Assembly: GCA_934047225.1 (NCBI GenBank)
Contig: OW203983.1
Span: 744,001-808,000, forward strand
Source: Ypsolopha sequella
Lineage: Eukaryota; Arthropoda; Insecta; Lepidoptera; Ypsolophidae
DNA: 64,000 bases
Direction of reading: 5' to 3'
The position numbers and the translations under genes are program-made. Within the stretch, counting starts at the first letter, position 1. Every line of letters starts with the position of its first letter. This document shows positions 1 through 9,554 of this stretch, piece after piece. Under the pieces are notes generated by a model, which was not told the DNA's origin, ran no database searches, and saw only the letters and a program-made list of their open reading frames with translations.

Positions 1-633
1 ACTTGAGACTCGCAAAAGCTAAGAAGCAGCAGTTTCATGTTAAGACTCCTCTAGAAACAAAAACTTTGCTTTGTATAAATGAAAAGCTAATAACAAATTA
101 ATGATGACATCTCATAATAATTGTTGATTTTGATTTTCAAGTTAGAAATAATTTCAAAAAGAATAATTAACACCATCTTTGTGTCGAAAGATTTTTTTGC
201 TTAGATGGAAGAATATTAGCTATTCTTAGCGACATTAATTGTCCTCATGATGAATTAAATTTTCATTTTATATTGCTAATCATTTATTATTTTGAATTGT
301 ATAAAAGCAGAGATAGGTTATGAGATTTACCAAGACTTCAACACTAAAGTCAGACGTTGGTTCATTATCTGAATGAACTTAATCTTTGTTTATTTGAGGT
401 AGCTTTGGACTTTAAAGAGACTAGACTGGATGGGTCGATCTTTTCAGCAGGTTTTGGTCGGCTAAGCTACTTTATAATCTTTACTTTGAGTTTTAACTCT
501 GACTTAAGATTTTAAGGTATCTGTCTGCAGTGAAGGCCATCTACCCATTGTAATGTCCCTGCACTTGTAGGTAGTTAGGTAATTTTGTAAAGTAAAATTT
601 TGTTTGTATTTTACAAACAAAATTTTTCTCATT
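1..633. other. AT-rich DNA with no recognisable gene
   Basis: I see no coding frame of useful length on either strand here. Because it lies directly 5' of a polypurine tract and LTR start, it is probably the non-coding 3' internal region of an LTR retrotransposon whose body lies left of the window. A short inverted repeat (TTTTGTTTGTA with its complement) sits at about 598-622. Confidence 0.35.
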
Positions 634-1096
634 AAGGGGGGAGATGTAACATATAGCTAGGCAATATGTTAGGTTTAGGTAAGGCTAGGTTTTATAGATA
701 GGTTAAAGGACTATTTGTTCGTGTTTAGTTGGCAATCGATAACCTTTATGGATCGACATACGTCGCATTGACTGAATTATTTCGTGTTTTCCAAAAATAA
801 ATACAGATCGAGTATAAAAGATCTTTCAGACAAAACACGAGCAAGATACCTCAGAGAGTCCGATTAGTGCGGACGTAATTCTCCATAGAAAGATTCCTCA
901 GAGAGTTCGATTATTGCGGATGTGCCTCTCCATCCGTAAATCATTAAAGAAACACAATAAGTGAGTGCTCTACCAAATTTGGAGCTCCCCTCCCTTAATA
1001 TATATATGATAATTAGGCTGTTATAAAAAGAAAAAAGAAAATATAAAGAAGATAAACAAGATACAAAATAGTATAATTGTAACAAAATCCTCACAA
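634..1096 (+). mobile_element. Polypurine tract and 3' LTR of an LTR retrotransposon
   Basis: An AAGGGGGGAGA polypurine tract (634-644) is followed directly by TGTAACATATAG, the usual PPT-LTR junction of Ty3/Gypsy-type elements. Inside, TATAAAA at 813-819 is a plausible LTR promoter, and a 22-bp phrase (CTCAGAGAGT plus TTGCGGA/GTGCGGA variants) occurs twice at about 850-925. The right end is uncertain; CTCACA near 1096 is one candidate. No second LTR is visible, so the element is assigned by architecture only. Confidence 0.45.
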
Positions 1097-1104
1097 GATC
1101 CCGA

Positions 1105-1677
1105 GTGCGCGGTGTGCGCACCACAGTACCGACATTGGCCCTGGTATGGCAAAACGTATTATACAGAGGTCGAGAAAAAATTATGAAACTTACGAAATCG
1201 TCGATTACTGCATGCCATGTGCAAATAGTGATCAGATCCTACAAAACTATAATCGATACACCCGAGTTTCTGACAAAAAATGATACAGTCGTTCTACTTA
1301 TCAGTAGATACCATAACAAAATGTTGACTGAAAACTACAGCTTCAAGATAAGAAAATTATTAAACACTAGCTCAAGAAACTTTAATGTCATCCTAGGTGG
1401 ACTACAGTATAACGGAAATGATGACGATTATATATTTCGTTGTAATAAAGATTTGGTACAAACAGCATCAATGGACGGAAATATTCGATTCCTAGACCTT
1501 AACACGATCAAAGAGAGATCAAAACGAAATTTTGTGATCAGTGAAATGTCTAAAATGATTGGAAGTTTCGAAGAATCTTCATCTTGCAATTTTATAAATT
1601 GCAACAATTTATCGTTAGGAAACGTTGTAGAAGATAAAAATTTTCGTCAAAAAGTGCGGGACAATACAAAAAGTTGA
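1105..1677 (+). CDS. LINE ORF1-like protein (SGNH/esterase-like region suspected)
   Basis: This open frame of 190 residues directly precedes the endonuclease frame, the place of ORF1 in CR1-group LINEs; a start at the internal Met at 1183 (MKLTKSS) is as likely as the upstream one. Residues about 60-150 show a hydrophobic strand with NDTVVLLIS, then NFNVILGGLQY, then FLDLNT. That spacing resembles the SGNH-hydrolase-like esterase of some CR1 ORF1 proteins, but I do not see a complete catalytic set. The stop overlaps the start of the next frame by four bases (TTGA), as if ORF2 were translated by re-initiation or frameshift. The esterase call is inference. Confidence 0.4.
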   Translation: MRGVRTTVPTLALVWQNVLYRGREKIMKLTKSSITACHVQIVIRSYKTIIDTPEFLTKNDTVVLLISRYHNKMLTENYSFKIRKLLNTSSRNFNVILGGLQYNGNDDDYIFRCNKDLVQTASMDGNIRFLDLNTIKERSKRNFVISEMSKMIGSFEESSSCNFINCNNLSLGNVVEDKNFRQKVRDNTKS

Positions 1678-2690
1678 TAGTGGTCCACTCTAACATTCAA
1701 AGCGTGAACAATAAATATTTAAATTTAGAAATGTTAGCCAACGATACTAACTGTGATGTTCTGTGTTTGACCGAGACGTGGGTTAACGACTTACAATTAA
1801 ATATAATGAATATTGATAATCTTGAGCTTGCTACTTACTTTATTAGAATATTTTTTGAACATGGAGGTACCGCCATATTCTTAAAAAAACATCTGAGTTA
1901 CAAAATCAGGAAAGATATAAATAAAATGTCGTTTGAAATGAATTGCGAAGTCTCAGCAATAGAAATAAAATCACCTAAAGTTGTAATTGTTTGTCTCTAT
2001 AGACCAGATTATGAATATGGCATATTTCATGATGTGATTACTAAAATATTGCTAAAGATTTGTAGAGAGGATAAAAGACTAATAATAGCCGGAGACTTCA
2101 ATCTAGATATATTAAAAAGTGATAATAGTAAGGTAAAAAAGTTCTGTGATAATATAATTAGTTACAAATTTAAAACAGTAATAAATGAGCCAACAAGATT
2201 TGGAAAAAATAGTGCCACATGCATTGATAACTTCATCATCAATGCTGACGATGAAGCTTCTATAGGAAAAGTTCTAAAATGTAAATTATCAGACCACAAT
2301 GTAATACAATTGGATTATTTCTATTCTGACAGTACAAAACTAAAAGACAAAACAACTATTTGTAAACTAGGAAGGAGTATGTCTGCTCAAAACTGTGACT
2401 ACTTTAATTATTTATTTCAAAAAGAATCTGTATCAATACAACATGAAATTATGGAAACTGATGATCCGAATGAGAAATTGAACATTTTGTTAAGTTCCTT
2501 AAGACATTGTTTTAATACCGCGTTTCCATTAAAGAAAATGCAAATACATAAGAAAAATGAAAATTGGACTACAAAAGGCATAGAAATTTCCAAAAATAAC
2601 CTGGAAAAGCTGCAGTTGCTTCAGGATTTGCAGCCGTGTCAAGAGCTTAAAACCAAAATTAATAAATACAAAAAAACTTTTCGTAATTCA
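1674..2690 (+). pseudogene. LINE ORF2, endonuclease part
   Basis: This is the endonuclease/exonuclease/phosphatase-fold domain of a non-LTR retrotransposon, which nicks target DNA to prime reverse transcription. The landmarks are in order: HSNIQSV near the start, CLTETW (catalytic Glu) at about residue 32, VCLYRP, IAGDFNLD (Asp/Asn pair) at about 140, TCIDNFI, and LSDHNVI (the C-terminal Ser-Asp-His motif). The frame begins without an ATG and is cut at about 2690 by insertion of an opposite-strand LINE; the matching reverse transcriptase resumes at about 5020. After about residue 335 the reading enters the inserted element's AATTCAAA tail. Confidence 0.85.
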
Positions 2691-5020
2691 AAAAATTCAA
2701 ATTCAAAATTCAAAAAGTTTATTTTGCAAAGTAGGTATATATAATACACGTTTCACAAGTCAAATTTTAATCTTATAAAAATATATGTAATAAAATAATA
2801 AATGTACATGAACTACTTAGATTAAATGTTTATTTAATTTATGTAGCAATATATATACAATTAAAATTATAGGTAAAATATTATTATACAAGGTGAAATC
2901 CAATCAACCGCCCGAACCCATACCGGAGACCCGGCCAGGGACCAGGAACAAGGTTCAATGATCACCAACCGAGCCCCCAGCACGAATCCAGGGCGGCCGA
3001 CCAAATCCCATCCTATATACTACATAGTAATAGGTTACGTATATAAATACATGCCTACCTCCGCCCATTCGATTAGTCTTGCTAAGAAGAACGGGCAAGA
3101 AACTTGGCAAGATCATGTCTTTTTTTTAACATAAACTTAAACTACACATTGAATTACTTATATCTACTTTAACCAAGGGATAAGAAAATACAAGACAGCA
3201 GGAATTCAGGTTAATGAAAAAAGAAAAACATATATATCTTTGCCTACCTGTCTCATACAGTCTATTTCCTTTTACAGTCTGTAATTAATTAATGTTAACT
3301 CTTAAGAGAAATCAAAAGTTAGGAAATTATATTAATTAATTAAATTATTACCTACTATCATCAAAATCAGTATCACTATAACACCATGCTTCACCATCAT
3401 CCAAATATTCATTTATTTTATAATATGCCTTTTTCAGTAGGCCCTGCTTAATATACTGTTTAAACTTATTCTCTGACAAAGTAAGGACCTCTTTTGGAAG
3501 TTTATTGTAAAATCTTATACCATGTCCTACGAAAGAGGTACTCACTTTGGCGAGTCTGATTTTTGGAAAAGCCAGTTTATACTTATTTCTGGTTTCCTTA
3601 CAATGTTGCTCACCAAGCCTCGGGAGAGACTCAACATTTTTTCTAACATATCTAAGGACCTGGTAAATATATTCACAAGGAACAGTTAGTATATTGATTT
3701 CTTTGAACTTTTCTCTTAATGAATCCCGGTGCTTCATATTATAAATAGCCCGAATTGCTCTCTTCTGCAAAACAAAGACTGCGTCTGTATCCGCGGCTCT
3801 ACCCCATAACAGCATGCCGTATGACATAATGCTGTGAAAGTAACTAAAATAGACTAGTCTAGCAGTATCTACATCAGTAATTTGCCTTATGCGTCTAACA
3901 GCGTATGCGGCCGAACTAAGTCTACCACATAGGTTTTCTATGTGGGGACCCCACTGAAGACGAGAGTCTACCGTAATGCCCAAAAACTTAGTTTCGTTAA
4001 CTAACTCCAGCTTGGACCCCTGCAAAAGCAAATTACAATCCACTTGAATAACATTTGGTAACGTGAATTTTATACATTTTGTCTTTTTTGTGTTTAAAAC
4101 TAAATTATTTACAGTAAACCAATCAAGCACCAGCGATAAAGTTGTATTCGCGTCGTCAAGGATATCTTTACGTCTATTAACTTTAAAAATAAGTGACGTG
4201 TCGTCTATCTTAGTTAAGTCTTTAATTAAATAGGGAAGGTCATTTATGTAAATTAAAAACAGCAAGGGCCCCAATATGAATACGATCACTAAGATACGAC
4301 TTCATTAACGCCAAAGATTTGCCCCTCACTCCGTAGTGATCTAATTTACATAAGAGTGTTTCATGATTAACGCAGTCGAAGGCTTTCGAGAGGTCACAAA
4401 ATACACCAAATGCATCCTGCTTTTCTTCCCAAGCATCAAAAATGTGCTTAACTAAAGCAACTCCTGCATCTGTGGTTGACCTCCCTCTAGTGAATCCGTA
4501 TTGTTCACAGTGAAGCAACTTATTTAAATTAAAATGAAATAACAATTGATTAAAAACTATTTTGTCAAAAACCTTACTCAAAACCGGTAAAACTGACACA
4601 GGTCTATAGTTTGATGGGTCACCGTTGTCGCCTGATTTAAAAAGGGGGATCAATTTACTAAACTTCATTAAGTCAGGAAAGATACCATCATCTACACATT
4701 TATTAAAAATTAATGCCAAATAAGGAGCTATTAAATCAATAACAGAACTTATAACTTTCACAGATAGGCCCCATAAGTTCTCGGTTTTTTTCAAGTTAAG
4801 CGATTTAAATGCTTTAATTACAGTTAATGAATTAATATGTTTAAAAGCAAATACAGAAAGACACTGCGGTACGTTATCTATTAAAAGATCCTGCGCAAGC
4901 CCAGGGCTTGAATTTAAATCTTTTGTTGTTAAGGACGGAATTTCAGTAAAGAATTGTTCAAAGGCATTCGCAACCTCTTTATCTCCCGTAACGACTTCAT
5001 TGTTAATACTTAACGTTTTA
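2690..5020 (-). mobile_element. 5'-truncated CR1-type LINE nested in the first LINE
   Basis: Read on the minus strand this runs from a truncated ORF2 (about 5018) through reverse transcriptase to a 3' UTR that ends at 2690-2712 in TTTGAATTTGAATT-type repeats, a usual LINE 3' tail. The endonuclease is missing, as expected for 5' truncation during target-primed reverse transcription. The last 400 bp (2700-3110) is about the same sequence as 54275-54585, a second copy of the same 3' end in the SCaMC intron. The target is the ORF2 of the older LINE. Confidence 0.8.
3348..4990 (-). pseudogene. LINE reverse transcriptase, internally deleted
   Basis: This is the reverse transcriptase of the nested LINE. 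On the minus strand I see NYRPVSVLPVLSKVFDKIV, then EQYGFTRGRST, then FCDLSKAFDCVNHE (motif A, first catalytic Asp), then a break near 4270, then LGPLLFLIYINDLPY (end of motif B). The expected F-A-D-D motif C is damaged: the frame reads DLTKIDDTSL, with several residues lost before the two Asp. The C-terminal region (LDWFTVNNLVLN, KFLGITVDS, FPKIRL) is normal and ends at 3348. The element cannot encode an active enzyme. Confidence 0.85.
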
Positions 5021-6687
5021 AATGCAGCTAAACGAATAAACTACGGGAATATGATCAAAAAGTCGAACAATAAAATTAAAGAAACATGGAAAATAATAAC
5101 AGAGCAAGTACAAAATAAAAGAAAACCAAAAAATCAAATAGAGGAGATAAAAAACGAAATGGGAGATAAGATCACAAATCCTACAGAAATAGCAAACATT
5201 TTTAACAATTTCTTTAGAAACATAGCCAAAAATATATCCAAAAACATAGAGACTGATATTGACAAATGCGATGAATATTTATCAAAAACAAAAAAGCCAA
5301 CAAAATATATTGTATTTCACACAATCGATATGAAGGAAATAAGACAACTTGTCAGTCAACTAAAAAGTAAAAAGTCTAAAGACATTTATAACATGAGCTG
5401 TGACATATTCAAAAAAATTGCTCTTAACAATGGTACTATTCTTGAGCTTATGTTAGTCGTTCTCAATTCATGTTTAGAGAAAGGCATATTTCCAGAGGCA
5501 CAAAAAACGGTTTAAAAAAGGTGATAGCTCGGATCCTGGGGATTATAGACCCGTCTGCATTTTACTAGTCATGTCAAAGATTTTCGAGTCCGCCATTAAA
5601 AAAAGAGTAGTGGAGTTCTTTGAGGCAAATCATACTTTCACAGAGACACAATTTGGTTTCCGTAAAGGAAGGTCAACCGAACTGGCAATACGGAAAGTAG
5701 TGTACTATATGTTGGATGCAATGGACATGTCACAGAAATGCTCAAGCATATTCTGTGACTTGTCCAAAGCATTTGACTGCTTGCGTCATGATGTGCTTAT
5801 TCACAAATTAAAACACTATGGGTTCGTGGGAAATGAGCTGAATTTACTAACCTCATATCTAAAAAACAGAAGACAGGTAGTATGTGTCAATGAAACACAG
5901 TCATCCCTTGAACTAAATGATATCGGGGTACCTCAAGGTTCTATTCTTGGTCCAATTTTGTTCCTTATTTATATGAACGATTTGCCCAACATTTTACCAA
6001 ATTGGGCTTTCATAACCCTATTCGCAGATGATACTCATGTGGGAGTTAAGGATAAGAACCAATCATCATTAGAAACAAAAGTTACTGAGGTTTTAAAATC
6101 ATTGCAAAATTGGTTCGAGGTAAACGGCATCGTCCTTAATGCAGACAAGAGTGTTGTTATGCAGTATTTTACCCGTTAAAATAAAACTGTACTCTGACTA
6201 CACTCTGAGCCACTCATCTTACATAGACAAGCTATCAAAAAAACTGTCAAGTGCAAACTATGCTTTATTAAAGCTTAAACCTTTAGTTGACTAAGCGACC
6301 CTTACTAGTGTTTATTACGCATACGTCCAAGCGAATATAAACTATGCTATAACAGTTTGGGGTAATGCTGCAGACATCAAAAAAATCTTAGTTTGCCAAA
6401 AACGGGCAGTTAGAACATTATATGGACTTCATAGGCGCACATCAACACGAAAGTATTTCAAATCAAATAAGATAATGACCGTCTTATCGCTTTATCTGTA
6501 TAGCTCATTAATTGAAATTCATAACGAGAAAAATAATCTTCCGAAAAGAATGGATGTACATAATTTTAATACGCGGAATAAAGAAAAATTATCTTTACCA
6601 AGGATACGACTCACAAAAACAGAAAAGCAAGGAATAAAAAATAAAATAAAAATGTATAACAAATTGCCTATAGAACTAACCAAATAA
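5020..6687 (+). pseudogene. LINE ORF2, reverse transcriptase part of the first LINE
   Basis: This continues the ORF2 interrupted at 2690. The first segment (to 5515) is the linker with KETWKIITEQ and FNNFFRNIA. A frameshift at about 5512 leads to DYRPVCILLVMSKIFES, TQFGFRKGRST, FCDLSKAFDCLRHD (motif A), GVPQGSILGPILFLIYMNDL (motif B) and LFADDTHV (motif C), so all catalytic motifs are present in pieces. A stop at 6179 and more frame breaks follow, but YYAYVQANINYAITVWGNAA and LPRIRLTK extend similarity to 6687. It is more degraded than the LINE nested inside it, which agrees with the nesting order. Confidence 0.82.
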
Positions 6688-7034
6688 ACATTATTGGAAT
6701 TTAAAACAAAGATTAAATATTTTTTCGAATGTAATCTATTTTATACTATAAATGAATTTATGAATGAGAAACTTACAAAATGTTCATTTTCAATATGATT
6801 TGACTTAATTATTTATATTCAATTTGACATTTATAAAAAATTTATATTTTATTTTGTTTTATTTTAATTTAGATTAAGAATGTTATTTGTTAAGATATTA
6901 ATATCAATGTGATATTATTCTTTTTAGATTAGTATTTGTAGAACATTATTATGATATTGTTGACCTGCCATGTAACAAACTGCGTTATAATTATGGTAAA
7001 TAAATAATTACTGATTACTGATTACTGATTACAT

Positions 7035-8466
7035 TATTATCCTCATAAATCTGTATAGCATTCGGCACTTCAATATAAATGCTGTTTACTAATGAATTTA
7101 ACCATTTAAGGAACAAACAGTGTAAGCAGATTTGTCAAGCACAAGATTAATGCCAATTAAATTGTTTAAACACTCACCCTTACCATTGCGATACATTTGA
7201 ACGTCGCCATTTGTGTCGAAAACGACAGTCATACCCGCCTGTTGTATTTTTCTTACTGACAGTAGGCTGTATGGGATTTCGGCACAATAAAGGACATCCT
7301 TTGACGCCCAAGTCACTTATAACGGGCAAATTGCCTTTCTTTGTTGCTTGTATGAAAGTAGCTGCTATTTTGACCATCTTCATATTATGTATTTCCGCCA
7401 GCCATAAAAGCAAATCCGGACACATTCGGGTTATTTGGTTCCGTGTTTGCTATCTGAACCATTCTATTGTTGTTTCTTTTGTTTTCAATTTGTCACAGTT
7501 ATAATTTTTTTTTGTATTTTATATTATTCTTGAACGAAACTTTAAATGACTTTCCTTTGTGTTGGAACTTCTTTGTTTTGTTTGAAGTTCTCCACGATTC
7601 GCCTTGTGGTTTCATTGTTTCAGCCTGGAGTACTTTTAGGCTCGTGTCACGTCCTTCACTTAATAACTTTATCTCATGATCTAGTAATCTTGTTTTTATA
7701 AAAGCTAAAGTCATATTTTCTTCAGCCAATGTCTCTATTGCCGTGACGATACTGCTGTAACTTTTAGGAAGAGTCAAAAATAAGTGAGTCACTTTGTCGG
7801 ACTCTTCTAACTTTGCACCTGCAACTGTGAGTTCGGTGATGATATCATCAAATATTTGAAAGTGTTTAATTAATGGTGTTTCACTTTCTAGCTTTTTCTT
7901 AAAGACAACTATGTCGCTACACTTTTCCTCTCAAAGATAGAGTCAAGCTTAGCAAAAATTTCTTTGGCCGTGTCTTGTTCTGTTGTCAAGCTAAGTAAAG
8001 AATCTGACAGAAATTCTATTATAGTGTTCTTAGCTGATGCATTTTTCTTTATCCACTCAGCTTCTGGCACCGCAGGAATTTCGTCGTCGATCACTTTCAG
8101 TATTTCTAGTTCATTCAATAAATTGCGATTTCTAAGCTTCCAAACACTATATCTATCACCATCAAATTGTTTAATGTTCCGTTTTAATCTACATGAATTC
8201 ATTTTAATCACTAAAAGTTTTAACAGTACTTTTCTCTATTTTCTCACTGTTCACTTTTTCAACACAAAGTCTTATGCACAGAAAGTTTTAATTTTTAAAA
8301 TTTTTAATCAATTTATTTGATCACTAAGACTCCTAAGAGTTATTTTCTTTATTTTCTCACTTTTCATTTTTCAACGCACAGAAAGTTTTCAATTGAAAAT
8401 GTTCAATTATTTTATTTCACTTTTATTTGTTATTATTTATTTACTTGCGTTCTGGGCACCATAACC
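7035..8466 (-). pseudogene. Copia (Ty1) gag and pre-integrase fragment
   Basis: On the minus strand from 8211 this reads KQFDGDRYSVWKLRNRNLL, the start of a Copia gag (Retrotran_gag/UBN2 type), continues at 7792 with THLFLTLPKSYSSIVTAIET, and reaches PYSLLSVRKIQQAGMTVVFD (pre-integrase region) near 7280-7100. Stops and shifts interrupt it at about 7906, 7499 and 7200. The integrase core, reverse transcriptase, RNase H and 3' LTR are absent; the element stops where the first LINE ends (about 7031). It is a dead 5' fragment, with its LTR directly upstream at 8467. Confidence 0.8.
8449..8466 (-). other. Probable primer-binding site of the Copia element
   Basis: Directly inside the LTR the minus strand reads GGTTATGGTGCCCAGAAC, close to the sequence complementary to an internal part of initiator tRNA-Met that primes many insect Copia elements. 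One base differs from the GGTTATGGGCCCAG type I expect; the match is from memory of the family. Confidence 0.5.
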
Positions 8467-8718
8467 TGTTAGGATATAGGTATTTCAGTAAAAAGCAGAG
8501 TTTAAAGATCCAAATAATCTATTTATTCATCGTTATTTTGTCAGGAGAGGTGTGTCACGTATAGCTCGCTGAAGGCGCAGGCAGTAAAGAGGAACTATCA
8601 AAGGGACTTTTAGTCAAGTGGTTGAAGTGGCTTGTTCATAAAAACAATTATTGACAAGTAAGAAAGAGACAGAATATAGTGTTGAAATGATATTGATTTG
8701 TTTTTGTACATTCCAACA
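8467..8718 (-). mobile_element. 5' LTR of the Copia element
   Basis: The segment is bounded on the minus strand by TGTTGGAATGTACA at its start (8718) and CCTAACA at its end (8467), that is TG...CA, 252 bp, and is followed by the primer-binding site and gag. TGTTGGAATGT is a common Copia LTR start. No partner LTR is in the window. Confidence 0.65.
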
Positions 8719-8878
8719 AAAAGCACGAAAATAATAGTCGACAGTGTCACTATAATAGGTATAATAACTATGACTTGCACAGTTTTATTTTTATTTCTAT
8801 ATTACTGAAAAAAATTAAGTTCTCAGAAAAGTATAATACACGTAACTCATTCGCCACAAATACGTAAATGTGTAATAC

Positions 8879-9110
8879 TGGGGTATTAAGATGAAGTTGC
8901 GGAAGCCGGAAACCGGAGACAACGCTCGAAGCGCGAAAAGAAACCATCTGCTCCATAGAAAAGTTACACAATCAAAGCTACCCAATCAAAATGTATGAAG
9001 AAACAGTTGATTTTTTTCTCGATTTCTCAATATATCTTCATGAAAAGTTGTTCCTATTCACGAGTACTATCGCCAGTTTCCGGCTTCTGCATCTTCATCT
9101 TAACACCCTG
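8879..9110. repeat. MITE-like inverted repeat
   Basis: The phrase GGTATTAAGATGAAG followed by GCGGAAGCCGGAAACCGG at 8883-8916 returns in reverse complement at 9072-9108, with a few mismatches, about 155 bp apart. No coding potential is seen between them. It looks like a non-autonomous TIR element of about 230 bp. Confidence 0.5.
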
Positions 9111-9203
9111 AATATCTAAATAAGCGAATCAATATTTTTCTTGTCTTAAAATCGCGTATTAATTTACTCCCCATTCCAAAGCGTCCCGATGAGACCTTAG
9201 CAA

Positions 9204-9385
9204 AATATGGCAGTCCTATCATATGTTGAAGAACGATGCCTAAATATGGCAGTCCTATCATATGTTGAAGAACGATGCCTAAATATGGCAGTCCTATCAT
9301 ATGTTGAAGAACGATGCCTAAATATGGCAGTCCTATCATATGTTGAAGAACGATGCCTAAATATGGCAGTCCTATCATATGTTAC
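9204..9385. repeat. 39-bp tandem array (about 4.6 copies)
   Basis: The unit AAATATGGCAGTCCTATCAT followed by ATGTTGAAGAACGATGCCT repeats every 39 bp with copies that look identical. Because 39 is a multiple of three, it is open on both strands (a 13-residue repeat), but there is no start context or splice logic to suggest a protein. It sits about 90 bp upstream of the TATA element of the secreted-protein gene. Confidence 0.9.
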
Positions 9386-9473
9386 ATCCGCAAAACAATT
9401 TCTGATATGCTACTATTTCCTTATTTACGCCTGGGAATAGGAAATATTTTGGTTTTGTCAACAGTTCGTCTGG

Positions 9474-9491
9474 TATATATAGTCAGTCAGT
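9474..9491 (+). promoter_or_regulatory. Core promoter of the small secreted-protein gene
   Basis: TATATATA (9474-9481) is followed by two overlapping TCAGT words (9483-9491), the arthropod initiator consensus. The first ATG is at 9555. The spacing between TATA and TCAGT is shorter than the usual 25-30 bp, so the true start site may lie nearer 9505. Confidence 0.4.
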
Positions 9492-9554
9492 TTTAATTTC
9501 CCTCATTAAGAATAATTCTTGGAATCAAAGTGAAAGTGTACGCAGGCGAAGAAG

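Larger units (their letters stand above)
1105..7031 (+). mobile_element. CR1/Jockey-superfamily LINE, split by a second LINE
   Basis: This is a nearly full-length non-LTR retrotransposon with an ORF1-like frame, an apurinic endonuclease and a reverse transcriptase in the standard order. It ends in a short tandem tail of ATTACTG units (about 7005-7031). The protein sequence stops making sense at about 2690 and resumes at about 5020, and the gap is filled by a LINE in the opposite orientation, so this element is the older host. Several frameshifts show it is dead. Its 3' end abuts a truncated Copia element, suggesting it inserted there or shares a deletion junction. Confidence 0.8.

Noticed and set aside
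1674..1677. ORF1/ORF2 stop overlap in the first LINE as a novel recoding site
   Set aside because: Overlaps of this kind are usual in LINEs and this copy is already degraded.
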